NCBI GenBank assembly: GCA_028752905.1 | Contig: JAQNBH010000004.1 | Span: 30,848,251 to 30,912,250 of the forward strand | Reading direction: 5' to 3' | DNA length: 64,000 bases | DNA from: Cladorhizidae sp. MBARI D1340-BT2 | Lineage: Eukaryota; Porifera; Demospongiae; Poecilosclerida; Cladorhizidae | Part shown: piece by piece, positions 1 to 11,536 of the stretch | How the letters are laid out: the number at the start of each line of letters is the position of its first letter | Position numbering within the stretch: the stretch's first letter is position 1 | The notes under the pieces: generated by a model | What the model was told of the DNA's origin: nothing | What the model saw: the letters and a program-made list of their open reading frames with translations, nothing else | The model's database searches: none | Position numbers and translations under genes: made by a program

Positions 1-527
1 AATGCACAGGAACAAGTCTGAATTAGTGTTGACAACATAACCTGCAGTGTTTGAAATATCAAACTTGACGAATGTTTGTTAATTCAACACTCTACATGTA
101 TGCATCCAGCCTTGCCCTCCCACCAAGCCATGTATGAAGCACTGCAGTATCAAGTTGATTTCTTTCAAGGTGGCTGTTGTACGTCATTGTATGTCATGGG
201 ATGGGGAAGGATCCCCGGGTTTTTTGGATAGCCATTGCACAGTTAGGCGGGTTTTGCTAATTATGATCTACCCTTGTTTATGACGCACACCTTCAGTGGA
301 GATGGTTGTTACCATGACTATTGCATCATCACAACCATACCTGCCAAGCACTACAATACTGTAATACTGTACCCCAGGTCCTAGCTAAGTTTCGTGTAGC
401 AGACCCTTTACCTATTTCTGACACTTTTGGCAACTTTTTCCTTTTGGTGACCCTTTACCTGTAGTTTTACATTGGGCTGAGAGAAGGAAAGATTATGGCA
501 CATTGATAGGGACTGACAGGGACTGTT

Positions 528-1402
528 TTGTTCAGGGCACAGCCTAATCTTGGCATGTTCACGGTCATGCTCTATGCCACTGTAGACACGCACTCCTCAG
601 GTAAAGGCAGCACCACGCAAAGACGACCCATAGCCTCATCTCAGATTCTGTGCTCCTTGACGACACACAGCCAGTCCATCCTCTCCAGGGCACATGCTCG
701 GATGACCCAAGACTCCCGTGGTGTCCTAGAAAAGGTTGCGGCAGTCCTGGTCAGGTACGTACGCAAGCTACCAGGGCCAAAACAGCAGCTCGGCATGGGT
801 TCCAGGAACATGAGTAAATATGGTAAAGGGAGATGGATAAGGAACCCCTAGGCAATGGCGTGGCAACGGAATAATATGGTAAAGGGAGGGACACAAGGGC
901 CCCCTAGGTAAGGGCGTGGCAATGGAATAATATGGTAAAGGGAGGATAAGCGAACCCCTAGCTAAGGGCGTGGCAACAGAATAATATGGTAAAGGGAGTG
1001 AAGATAAGGGAACCTCAGGCATGGGTGTGGGTGTGGCTTCAAACACACCTAGTATGGTGGTCCCACTGTTTCAACCTGGAGTATATATCTCGTTCCCTGA
1101 CTGCACCTGAACTGTTCCAACTCCCACTCTTGCTGGTGGTGTCCTTTACCAGGTATCATTAAGCAGGTCTCAGTGTACTGCACCGCAAGCTTTATAAGTC
1201 ATGTCATCACCAACGCCAACATCGGGAAGACTGCCGCCAGGAGGCGCATGTTACAGACGAGGTTGGGGCACCAAGTACACATGCACTCTGCGCCCTTGGG
1301 TTCCACACACAAAATTAGATGGGTGGACGTTTGGCACTTGCAGCTCAGAATTCCCCTCCACACAAAGATTGGCAATGAAGTTAGCAGATGAAACAAGCGC
1401 TA
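528..1402 (+). other. Region with exon-like open segments, unrecognised
   Basis: Three open stretches on the plus strand are bounded by splice-like sites: about 536-600 (donor GTAAAG), about 642-761 (acceptor CATCTCAG, donor GTACGT) and about 1168-1402 (acceptor TTAAGCAG, donor GTGAGG). Their translations look protein-like, but the reading phases of the first two do not join in the best frames and I recognise no family. They may be exons of a gene running left to right, or chance. The 816-1020 tandem repeat interrupts the run. Confidence 0.15.
816..1020. repeat. Short tandem repeat, about 59 bp x 3.5
   Basis: Four imperfect copies of a unit containing AATATGGTAAAGGGAG followed by ACCCCTAGG and GCGTGGCAA. 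The repeat is AT/G mixed and has no coding sign. Confidence 0.85.
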
Positions 1403-1558
1403 GGTGAGGATTTCCAATGTGCAGCCAATACCTCTGGTTTAGCTACTGTTGTTGTTAATCTTCTGGTGAACTACACCTTCCAAGACATCGACTTCCAATT
1501 CCTCCAAGTCCGTCTATTCACTGTTCTTCCCATTGGCCTCGATTCTCACTTCCACTAA
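1388..1558 (+). CDS. Unrecognised 56-residue ORF, secreted-domain-like
   Basis: An ATG-initiated frame of 56 codons ends in TAA. It has alternating hydrophobic and polar residues suggesting beta strands, one Cys, and two N-glycosylation sequons (NTS and NYT). In outline it resembles the membrane-proximal part of luminal lysosomal membrane proteins such as LAMP family members, but the match is only impressionistic and I do not claim it. A good donor-like AG|GTGAGG lies inside it at 1402, so the frame may straddle an exon-intron border instead of being one CDS. No signal peptide or membrane segment is visible. Confidence 0.2.
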   Translation: MKQALGEDFQCAANTSGLATVVVNLLVNYTFQDIDFQFLQVRLFTVLPIGLDSHFH

Positions 1559-2061
1559 GCCCGTGCTGGGCCTGCTTGCCGCGTGCACCCACCCAGCACA
1601 ATCCTGCACTGCTAAAAACCACATGGTGGGTGTCTACTACGTGGAGCGTTCCCGCCACTTGCTTCCTGATATACGCTTGGCAACATCGCCTACGGGTATT
1701 GCTTCGCTACAATGTCCCATCCCACTCACCCTTCATTCCTTCGCACTTTATTCCAGGAACCCTTCACACCACTTTGTTGCCAGCATGCTCTACTGAACAT
1801 TATTAGTAATCTAGTGTGACCCGGGTACCAATAGCCAACACCTCGCTCCCCTCTGCAGCCTCCTCTTTCAGACACACACAAAAATGGCTAATTATCAACA
1901 GAGGCGAGGTTATGGTTGTCTGGTGTGTCCAGGCCCAATCCCTAGACTTGTCGAGTAACAAGTGTGACCTTGTCTCAGTAGTCATTAATGTGCTCTCTCT
2001 CTCTCAGAGTGTCACTTTGTATCAGCGCGTGCCAAGGTTGTTGCAAGCTTTTCAACTTCCA

Positions 2062-2680
2062 GCCTCAGCTCCCACTGGGTCTGTCTCAGCTCTCACTGGG
2101 TCTGTAGCCTCAGCTCCCACTGGGTCTGAAGCCTCAGCTCTCACTGGGTCTGAAGCCTCAGCTCCCACTGGGTCTGTCTCAGCTCTCACTGGGTCTGAAG
2201 CCTCAGCTCCCACTGGGTCTGAAGCCTCAGTTCCCACTGGGTCTGTCTCAGCTCTCACTGGGTCTGAAGCCTCAGCTCTCACTGGGTCTGTAGCCTCAGT
2301 TCCCACTGGGTCTGTCTCAGCTCTCACTGGGTCTGAAGCCTCAGCTCTCACTGGGTCTGAAGCCTCAGCTCCCACTGGGTCTGTCTCAGCTCTCACTGGG
2401 TCTGAAGCCTCAGCTCCCACTGGGTCTGCAGCCTCAGCTCTCACTGGGTCTGCAGCCTCAGCTCCCACTGGGTCTGAAGCCTCAGCTCCCACTGGGTCTG
2501 CAGCCTCAGCTCTCACTGGGTCTGCAGCCTCAGCTCCCACTGGGTCTGAAGCCTCAGCTCTCACTGGGTCTGCAGCCTCAGCTCTCACTGGGTCTGCAGC
2601 CTCAGCTCCCACTGGGTCTGAAGCCTCAGCTCTCACTGGGTCTGCAGGTTGCTGTCAGCCTCAGCTCCCACTGGGTCTGG
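2062..2680. repeat. 24-bp minisatellite (with 18-bp variants)
   Basis: About 25 units with core TCAGCTCCCACTGGGTCTG. Main variants are C/T at one position and GAAGCC, GTAGCC, GCAGCC or a 6-bp deletion after the core. Because the period is a multiple of three, both strands stay open; these frames are not taken as genes. Confidence 0.95.
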
Positions 2681-2743
2681 GCTCCATCAATCCTTTTTGT
2701 CTTCTAATTTTTTGGGTTTTGGGGTTTTTTTTGTTTGTTATTG

Positions 2744-2784
2744 TGTGTGTGTGTGTGTGTGTGTGAGTGTGTGTGTGTGTGTGA
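2744..2784. repeat. (TG)n microsatellite
   Basis: About 20 TG dinucleotides with two interruptions. Confidence 0.95.
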
Positions 2785-2884
2785 GGGGTGATCACAATAT
2801 ACCTCAAAAGTCATCCAAATGTAGATTATCATATATGGATTATACATACATACGTAGACACAGCACCTCAGCCAACAATTCGTC

Positions 2885-3350
2885 TAGCCATCCATCCATC
2901 CATCAACAAGTCCACAGCAGTCAGCCATCCTTCATCCATCAACAAGTCCACACCAGCTTCCATCCTTCATCATCAACAAGTCCACACCAGCTTCCATCCC
3001 TTCATCATCAACAAGTCCACAGCAGCTTCCATCCTTCATCCATCAACAAGTCCACACCAGCTTCCATCCATCCATCCATCAACAAGTCCACACCAGCTTC
3101 CATCCTTCATCCATCAAAAAGTCCACACCAGCTTCCATCCTTCATCATCAACAAGTCCACACCAGCTTCCATCCTTCATCATCAACAAGTCCACACCAGC
3201 TTCCATCCCTTCATCATCAACAAGTCCACAGCAGCTTCCATCCTTCATCCATCAACAAGTCCACACCAGCTTCCATCCTTCATCCATCAACAAGTCCACA
3301 CCAGCTTCCATCCCTTCATCCATCCATCAACAAGTCCACACCAGTCAGCC
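2885..3350. repeat. CATC-rich minisatellite, 30-39 bp unit
   Basis: About 13 copies of a unit built on CATCAACAAGTCCACACCAG plus CTTCCATCC. Length varies through extra CATC tetramers. Confidence 0.93.
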
Positions 3351-3724
3351 ATGCTGGCTAGTACAGCATGCAACAGTTCAACTTTAATCAACACTTGCCA
3401 GAGGCATTGATTATACTTGACTTTGTAATATATCAATGGAAACATGTTTGTAGGCCCTTTGAGAGAGATAAGAAAACACACCCACAACACAATCCCTAGA
3501 TGTCAATGGCTCCTCAGATCGGCCCACACTTCCCTAATTGCACACTTAGCATTGACACATCATTCTATTATTCTGCACAAACCTGACATACTGTACTCTT
3601 GTTTGCTACTACTAGACCATTCACATTTAATTAAAACAAAAAAGTTATGATGAGTGAGGCACTCGTGCCTATAGACTTAGCATAGCCCATAGTTATGAGG
3701 TGACTGCCAGTGATGGCTGCCTAG

Positions 3725-3910
3725 GCCCTCTCTTGCTGCGAAGCCAGTCTGCAGTCCCAATTGACTTCTAGTAATGGGAGCCCAGGCTCTACCTTGCAGA
3801 GAAGCCAGCCTGCAGTTCCAGACCCATCAAGTGACTGCTAATAATGGGAGCCCAGGCTCTATCTTGCAGAGAAGCAAGCCTGCAGCCACAATTGAGTTCT
3901 AGTAACGGGA
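3725..3910. repeat. Three-copy 60-66 bp repeat
   Basis: Three degenerate copies contain GGGAGCCCAGGCTCT and GCAGAGAAGCCAGCCTGCAG. The 300 bases to its left (3411-3720) show nothing I can name. Confidence 0.8.
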
Positions 3911-3938
3911 CCCCATGCCCTTGCCTGGTCAAACCCTT

Positions 3939-3990
3939 ACCAACACACACACACACACTCACACAAACCACACACACACACACACAAGGA
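3939..3990. repeat. (CA)n microsatellite
   Basis: Interrupted CA repeat of about 50 bp. Confidence 0.95.
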
Positions 3991-4437
3991 ATACGACATC
4001 ACAAGGTCCTCTTTATCAGTCCTGGACCAAGTGAACTGCATGAATGCAAATTGCATGGATAATAATATATGCAGTGTATAATATATGATACTGATAATAA
4101 TATATGATGCCGTATTCTCGCAGGCAGAAATGATTCTAAGGAGTATGCACATACACAATCATCAATCCAATGCACGCACAAAATAGCAGCGACCACTGGC
4201 CAATTTCCGACCAATGTACCGGAACAACGAGCAAGACAGCTTATGGTCTGCCAGACGGACCGACCAATGTTTGTGGGTGTGGCTAAACTCTATCAACAGC
4301 CATACGTGTCAGATGCATATAGTGCAAATAAAAAAAATTGTTCGTTTTTTGGGGTGTATTAATCTAGCGCTCTCTACCTGCTGTATGTTGCTTTGCCAAC
4401 AAGCGCAAGTTTGTTGAGTTTTTCTTCGTAAGTTGCT

Positions 4438-4608
4438 AGCGCTGCCATGGCTCAGAGTAGAGATGTCTCAGCCTCAAAGCCTAAGAGGAGGAAAGTATCA
4501 TACACTGGGACCTTTGTCCGAAAGTTTACCCACTAGTATGAAGTGTAAGATATTCTCCTCTCAGGCTTTGGGGCTGAGACATCCGTACTCTCTGAGATGG
4601 CAGTGCTA
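4438..4608. mobile_element. Inverted duplication containing an NLS-like ORF start
   Basis: The left arm (4438-4506) and right arm (4541-4608) are imperfect reverse complements around a roughly 35-bp loop. Both contain GATGTCTCAGCC and AAAGCCT. The plus-strand copy opens with an ATG at 4447 encoding about 29 residues with a basic KPKRRKVS stretch, then stops at TAG. The other arm encodes a related peptide on the minus strand. This could be the N-terminal coding end of a transposase duplicated head to head, but no transposase core is present. The flank 4640-5025 holds nothing recognisable. Confidence 0.5.
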
Positions 4609-5025
4609 TCAGCTGGAGAAGAACAACTAGAACGTGCACTTGTAGCTAAGCAACAATCACTGTAGAACAACGCACGTATGCTTGATGGCTATGAGCCAAC
4701 CAACCAGGTAGCTAGCGCTCAATTATTACACGATAAAGTAAATGGATATTTATCCAAGCAATACAGAATAGTAGCCATCAAAATTGACAAACGTCCTACC
4801 TTCTTTTCTCTGTTATATATCTGGTGCACTGCACGTATATTTGGGAGCATTAATTGGTATAATGCGTGACTAGAAAAACCAACTTCTACTATCGGACAAC
4901 GTATATCAGTGGGAAATGAATGCTACCATTATTTTCGCACAGACGACATTTAGGACAAAGATCGTATGTTACATACATAGGACCTTCTGTATAGCTCCTG
5001 TAGCAACACAAACTCTCCACCTTTA

Positions 5026-5047
5026 CCCCCCCCCCCCCCCCCCCCCC
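5026..5047. repeat. Poly-C tract (22)
   Basis: Uninterrupted run of C. Confidence 0.95.
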
Positions 5048-5322
5048 TTGGGTGGCTAGCTCCAATTATTTGACCTTTCACTCAGTTTTGTCTGGGATAC
5101 ATCCACTATTCAATTAAGGGCTATAGATCTCGTGTGAACTATGCATACACAACGACTCCAACAATGGAGAACCTTGGGTCAGGCCACAGATTGTTAGTGG
5201 TAGGTGACCCACCCCATGTTGACCCTGACATGGCAGGTGACCCACCCCATGTCCAGTTGCAGATTGCTGAGTGGCAGGGGAACCACCACCCTCATCAGCT
5301 ATTCTAATATTAAGTGGATTAC

Positions 5323-5491
5323 CTTGTTCAACGTGCCCACTGGCAATGTAAGGTGTGAGAAAGAGGGGTTCACCAGGGTAATCTGTAGTGCCCCGCCTTA
5401 ATCTGCATTTCTGCTTGCGAAATTCTCTGCTGAAGGAGTCACATAGCAATACCAGTGAAAGTAGCAAAACTGATAGCCATAGAAGCTGCAT
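5323..5491 (-). CDS. CPVL: CPVL-like serine carboxypeptidase, first coding exon (partial gene)
   Basis: This is the first coding exon of a secreted or lysosomal peptidase family S10 serine carboxypeptidase, an enzyme class that removes C-terminal residues from peptides. The ATG at 5491 starts a 56-residue segment. A hydrophobic signal core occupies residues 3-16 (LLWLSVLLLSLVLL), then comes a basic stretch with Cys, then PGEPLFLTPYIASGHVEQ. The latter matches the conserved N-terminal PLFLTPYI segment that precedes the catalytic domain in CPVL proteins. The exon ends in phase 1 at a GTAATCC donor (minus-strand base 5322). The open frame continues past the donor to 5114 but loses family similarity there. 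A GTG further upstream is in frame, but the ATG sits right at the hydrophobic core and is preferred. The remaining exons, including the Ser-Asp-His triad, must lie left of the window; none was found in 1-5322. Confidence 0.75.
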
Positions 5492-5512
5492 TTTCAACCG
5501 GCTTGTAAGCAC

Positions 5513-6053
5513 TAGCCTCCAAGCTTAGACTCAGAATGAGATTGGTAAAGGGTCAGTGCTCTCATCTGCGTGCGCGAATGTTTGCGCGCGCTGATGTTCG
5601 AGGACACGCCTTACCATTTTGGCGTCAGAAAACTGCCCAAGAGGTCTAGCGATTTTATAGCTTATGTATTTGATGACCCATTACCGGACTCTCTCATTAA
5701 GATTCTACTCGGCAATGGCTAGTGTACCCCTGCGAATGATAGGTAAGGATGGGCGTAATAGTGAAATATGTAGATAGCTGGGCTGACTCGACCTGATAGC
5801 GTGATGTAATGGTGTTATGTTTAGCATGTAGCGGACGAGGTTATTTTTAATGGTGCTTATCAATGTTTTCGACCGTTGGCAGCAAAACTATGTCCATTCC
5901 CCACCCACGCCTATGAAATTAATAAATGTTTTTAATTTTTTAAAACATCCCCCATCACTTGACTCTATCACTTGCACACCTAAATCCTAAGCCAAATTAC
6001 TTGTGGTAATTAATAATTAATGAAATGGATCAGCCAGCATGTAATGAGTGTAG

Positions 6054-6059
<6 letters not shown>
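5513..6059. other. Presumed 5' flank of the CPVL-like gene
   Basis: This sequence lies upstream of the CPVL-like start and has a short CpG-rich patch at about 5565-5610 (TGCGTGCGCGAATGTTTGCG). I see no clear TATA box at a convincing spacing and no other gene. A promoter here is inferred only from position. Confidence 0.25.

Positions 6060-6089
<30 letters not shown>
6060..6089. repeat. Poly-G tract (30)
   Basis: Uninterrupted run of G, able to form a G-quadruplex. Confidence 0.95.
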
Positions 6090-6092
<3 letters not shown>

Positions 6093-6180
6093 TGGCAATT
6101 ATCTACCCTGTCATTTACATAATATATTTGTGTTTATTGACTGTTGATTAGAAGGGGTTTAGGCAACAATTTAATGTGTC

Positions 6181-6527
6181 ACATTCTCAGTCAGAGTAAT
6201 GCACTCTCTCAGTCAGAGTGATGCACTATCTCTCAGTCAGAGTGATGCACTATCTCTCAGTCAGAGTGATGCACTATCTCTCAGTCAGAGTGATGCACTA
6301 TCTCTCAGTCAGAGTGATGCACTATCTCTCAGTCAGAGTAATGCACTATCTCTCAGTCAGAGTAATGCACCATCTCTCAGTCAGAGTGATGCCATATCTC
6401 TCAGACAGAGTGATGCCATATCTCTCTGTCAGAGTGATGCACTATCTCTCAGTCAGAGTGATGCACTATCTCTCAGTCAGAGTAATGCACTATCTCTCAG
6501 TCAGAGTAATGCACCATCTCTGTCATT
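6181..6527. repeat. 24-bp minisatellite x 14
   Basis: The unit is CTCTCAGTCAGAGTGATGCA plus CTAT. It is open in two plus frames because the period is a multiple of three. The 850 bases after it contain a 16-C run (6627-6642) and no recognisable gene. Confidence 0.95.
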
Positions 6528-6979
6528 GGCTGAATAGTACCAATTAACCACTTTTCTCCTGATGCTGGCACGTTACGTATTAGTGATGATCTTATTACAC
6601 ATGCCCTCTAACACACACCCACCTCACCCCCCCCCCCCCCCCACCCGCAACTCTGCATGCGAAAGATCCCAGTAGCTTGTCACTTGTTTTTACTTACAAA
6701 CGTCCGAAGTGGGGTCCTTTCGTCCTCGTGACTCTATTTCCAATTAGATCACATGATTCTGCAGCCACACATGCTTGTGCTGGCTCAGTTCAGTGGTCTG
6801 ATATTTGACACAGTAGCCCCCCACTCTCTAAAGAGAAGCGAAGCAGGTAGAGTAACCATAGCTGTGGGTATATGTATAATATTGTATGAATACAGGGGGG
6901 AGGGGGGTCACTCTGTTACAGAAATCCCCCACCCCACTCACCTTCTCTAGAGCAGGCAAGTAGTTATTATTGTGTTATT

Positions 6980-7160
6980 GTGAAGGCTAGAGAAACTAGC
7001 CAAAACCTCGAATGAGCAAATTTAAGTCGATATTCAAGAAATCATTGCATCAGACCATGTAATTAATGTCGTTAAGATTTTTATCTTTAAATCAGCTTTT
7101 ATGGTGTTGAAGCCAACGCTTCAACCGATATACTTTGGTCTTCATCAGGGCAAATATTAT
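6980..7160. repeat. Dispersed repeat fragment (shared with 44.6-44.74 kb)
   Basis: AAAACCTCGAATGAGCAAAT here and AAACATCGAGTGAGCACATT at about 44707 are clearly related and have similar flanks, which suggests a short interspersed or MITE family. Confidence 0.4.
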
Positions 7161-7411
7161 GACGTCAGCTGAGAGTATTCGAATGTGTGAATATGTCATG
7201 TGTTTTTTACTCTTGAAAACCTCTACGATTCCTTCACAGGGAGCAGCACTCATTTCTGGTTGTTGAGACAGCGTTGCCTTGGTAAAAGGAATTCTGTGTA
7301 GGCATCGACCTGCAAATGAGTCTTTAGAGATGGCAACGATAGCTCACAAAATTATGCTCTTTTTCATTTCCATCAATAACTCCGACAAAAATTGTTGGGA
7401 GCGACGGAGAG

Positions 7412-7846
7412 ATCTCTCTGGGCTGGGACAGAGTGATGAAGATCTCTCTGAGCTGGGACAGGGTGATGAAGATCTCTCTGAGCTGGGTCAGAGTGATGTA
7501 CATCTCTCTGGGCTGGGACAGAGTGATTTAGATCTCTCTGGGCAGGGACAGAGTGATGTCGATCTCTCTGGGCTGGGGCAGAGTGATGAAGATCTCTCTG
7601 GGCTGGGACAGAGTGATGAAGATCTCTCTGGGCTGGGGCAGAGTGATGAAGATCTCTCTGGGCTGGGACAGAGTGATGAAGATCTCTCTGAGCTGGGACA
7701 GAGTGATGAAGATCTCTCTGGGGCTGGGGCAGAGTGATGAAGATCTCTCTGAGCTGGGACAGAGTGATGTAGATCTCTCTGGGCTGGGACAGAGTGATGA
7801 AGATCTCTAGGCTGGGACAGAGTGATGAAATCTCTAGGCTGGGAAA
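7412..7846. repeat. 30-bp minisatellite x 14
   Basis: The unit contains GATCTCTCTGGGCTGGGACA and GAGTGATGAA. Open frames on both strands follow from the period. A C-rich patch (8041-8097) and pyrimidine-rich unique DNA follow. Confidence 0.95.
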
Positions 7847-8212
7847 ACATTCAAATTTCTGCACCCAAAATGACATAAATTAAAACCTCACTTATAATAC
7901 AACAATCTTTCTATCTATCATTCATTCTTTCTATCTCTCTTTCTGGTTCCCGTTCGATCTTTTCCATCTCTCTGTATATTTGGCTTTCTATCATTTTTGT
8001 CATCTATAGCTCATTCTTTTTTTCCCTGTTTGCCAACTTTTATCCCCTGCCCCCCCCCCCCCCCAACTCCCCCCCAACCCCCCCACCTTCCCTCCCCTAG
8101 ATTTACATATGAAGAGAGAGAGAGAACAGGAAGCCCCCTGAATACTGACAAGAACAAAAATTACAATATGCTTCTCAATAATCAACTTGAAATTGTATTC
8201 TCTTGACTTTTC

Positions 8213-10615
8213 CACTAGATGCTCCAGCCTTAACCAGGAATAATTAGACTAGATGCTCTAGCCTTCATCAGGAATAATTAGACTAGATGCTCTAGCCTTC
8301 ATCAGGAATAATTAGACTAGATGCTCTAGCCTTCATCAGGAATAATTAGACTAGATGCTCCAGCCTTCATCAGGAATAATTAGACTAGATGCTCTAGCCT
8401 TCATCAGGAATAATTAGACTAGATGCTCTAGCCTTCATCAGGAATAATTAGACTAGATGCTCTAGCCTTCATCAGGAATAATTAGACTAGATGCTCTAGC
8501 CTTCATCAAGAATATAATTAGAGTAGATGCTCTAGCCTTCATCAGCAATAATTAGACTAGATGCTCCAGCCTTCACCAGGAATAATTAGACTAGATGCTC
8601 TAGCCTTCATCAGGAATAATTAGACTAGATGCTCTAGCCTTCATCAGGAATAATTAGACTAGATGCTCCAGCCTTCATCAGGAATAATTAGACTAGATGC
8701 TCCAGCCTTCATCAGGAATAATTAGAGTAGATGCTCTAGCCTTCATCAGCAATAATTAGACTAGATGCTCTAACCTTCATCAGGAATAATTAGACTAGAT
8801 GCTCTAGCCTTCATCAGGAATAATTAGACTAGATGCTCTAGCCTTCATCAGGAATAATTAGACTAGATGCTCTAACCTTCATCAGGAATAATTAGAGTAG
8901 ATGCTCTAGCCTTCATCAGCAATAATTAGACTAGATGCTCCAGCCTTCATCAGGAATAATTAGAGTAGATATGCTCTAGCCTTCATCAGCAATAATTAGA
9001 CTAGATGCTCCAGCCTTCATCAGGAATAATTAGACTAGATGCTCTAGCCTTCATCAGGAATAATTAGAGTAGATGCTCTAGCCTTCATCAGCAATAATTA
9101 GACTAGATGCTCCAGCCTTCATCAGGAATAATTAGACTAGATGCTCTAGCCTTCATCAGGAATAATTAGACTAGATGCTCTAGCCTTCATCAGGAATAAT
9201 TAGACTAGATGCTCTAGCCTTCATCAGGAATAATTAGACTAGATGCTCTAGCCTTCATCAAGAATATAATTAGAGTAGATGCTCTAGCCTTCATCAGCAA
9301 TAATTAGACTAGATGCTCCAGCCTTCACCAGGAATAATTAGACTAGATGCTCTAGCCTTCATCAGGAATAATTAGACTAGATGCTCTAGCCTTCATCAGG
9401 AATAATTAGACTAGATGCTCCAGCCTTCATCAGGAATAATTAGACTAGATGCTCCAGCCTTCATCAGGAATAATTAGAGTAGATGCTCTAGCCTTCATCA
9501 GCAATAATTAGACTAGATGCTCCAGCCTTCATCAGGAATAATTAGACTAGATGCTCTAGCCTTCATCAGGAATAATTGGAGTAGATGCTCTAGCCTTCAT
9601 CAGCAATAATTAGACTAGATGCTCTAGCCTTCATCAGGAATAATTAGACTAGATGCTCTAACCTTCATCAGGAATAATTAGAGTAGATGCTCTAGCCTTC
9701 ATCAGCAATAATTAGACTAGATGCTCTAGCCTTCATCAGGAATAATTAGAGTAGATGCTCTAGCCTTCATCAGCAATAATTAGACTAGATGCTCCAGCCT
9801 TCATCAGGAATAATTAGACTAGATGCTCTAGCCTTCATCAGGAATAATTAGACTAGATGCTCTAGCCTTCATCAGGAATAATTAGACTAGATGCTCTAGC
9901 CTTCATCAGGAATAATTAGACTAGATGCTCTAGCCTTCATCAAGAATATAATTAGAGTAGATGCTCTAGCCTTCATCAGCAATAATTAGACTAGATGCTC
10001 CAGCCTTCACCAGGAATAATTAGACTAGATGCTCTAGCCTTCATCAGGCTAGATGCTCTAGCCTTCATCAGGAATAATTAGACTAGATGCTCCAGCCTTC
10101 ATCAGGAATAATTAGACTAGATGCTCCAGCCTTCATCAGGAATAATTAGAGTAGATGCTCTAGCCTTCATCAGCAATAATTAGACTAGATGCTCCAGCCT
10201 TCATCAGGAATAATTAGACTAGATGCTCTAGCCTTCATCAGGAATAATTGGAGTAGATGCTCTAGCCTTCATCAGCAATAATTAGACTAGATGCTCCAGC
10301 CTTCATCAGTAATAATTAGACTAGCCTTCATCAGGAATAATTAGACTAGATGCTCTAGCCTTCATCAGGAATAATTAGACTAGATGGTCTAGCCTTCATC
10401 AGGAATAATTAGACTAGATGCTCTAGCCTCATCAGGAATAATTTGGCTAGATGCTCTAGCCTTCATCATGAATAATTAGACTAGATGCTCTAGCCTTCAT
10501 CAGGAATAATTAGACTAGCCCCTCCAGCCTTCATCAGGAATAATTAGACTAGATGCTCTAGCCTTCATCATGAATAATTAGACTAGATGCTCTAGCTTGA
10601 TTAGGAATAATTAGA
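8213..10615. repeat. 34-bp minisatellite, about 70 units, with higher-order structure
   Basis: The unit contains TAGATGCTCTAGCCTTCATC followed by AGGAATAATTAGAC. Variants (CTCC for CTCT, CAGC for CAGG, GAG for GAC) are ordered. A marker unit with AAGAATATAATT recurs at 8508, 9260 and 9942, so blocks of about 750 and 680 bp were themselves duplicated. The array has stops in all frames. Three further copies lie at 44068-44155. Confidence 0.95.
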
Positions 10616-11536
10616 CTAAATTTCATTAGGAATATTTTGTAATTTGGTTAGTTCAATGACAGTTTGTTGTTGTTGTTCCAAAAGGTGTGTTCTGATTCTG
10701 ATTCCCATGGCGTTACTAGCCAGCGTGGAATTGGGGAGATACAGGTTTTCTTTTTATTAATTTATTTTATACTCCTGCATTAGTTCTATTACCATCTGGA
10801 GCTGCTGGAAGAGAATGCACAGCTCTATGCATTTCACCTCCCCTCCATAACTAGAAGTCATATAGCCCCTCTCAATGAAAGCAAGCCGGATCTATAAAAT
10901 GGTCTCGCTCTAATCACAGGCGAGTTAATGGCTCAACCCACTTCAGCTAATGGTTTGTGGTGATGGTGCGTCACCAGCGCAAACCTGAGAGCTGACGTCA
11001 GTGTCTGAGCACGCACCACTCGACCACTGGCACCCGAGTGCCGGTGGTGCGTTGACCTCACGCAAGATGCGTGGGAGCGTGTATGCATTGTTCCTTTCTC
11101 CTTGAGCACAGAAACTTTCAAGTATGCATGGAATTTGGCCAAAAAACATCGTTGTTTCAGGCGTGTCTGAGTAATTTACGATTGTGTGCGTGTGCGCGGT
11201 GTATGAGTGGGTGTGCTTGGAGGCACGGCGACTCCGTCTTAAACCTTCAAAATGCTTTGATAATTGCTCCGATTTTGGTACGCCTCTTGGCATGCCAGAA
11301 CCACTCTAACACTGCATTTTTTAAATTAACGGTTGCCACGGCACCCTCAACAATGATTGGATTTCGTACATAATTTGATAAGCGCTCCAACGTAACTTGA
11401 TAAGCGCTTCCTGGGTGCTGGACTGTGTCCTCGCTTGGTGCGGCACTGTCTGGTGATGGAGACGCATGTTGACATTGTCTGCTTTGCTGGATCCAAGAGC
11501 TGTTGGGAATAGTGACTGGCAACAAAGAGTCTTTTG
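10616..11536. other. Unique sequence, no gene recognised
   Basis: Between the 34-bp array and the foldback at 11.54 kb there are only short open frames on both strands, without family signatures or splice context. Confidence 0.5.

Noticed and set aside
2052..2766. Ala/Ser/Thr-rich repeat protein frames over the 24-bp array
   Set aside because: Open on both strands, no splice or family context, and runs into a TG microsatellite.
8213..10615. CRISPR-like array
   Set aside because: Units abut with no unique spacers, and the sequence is clearly eukaryotic.
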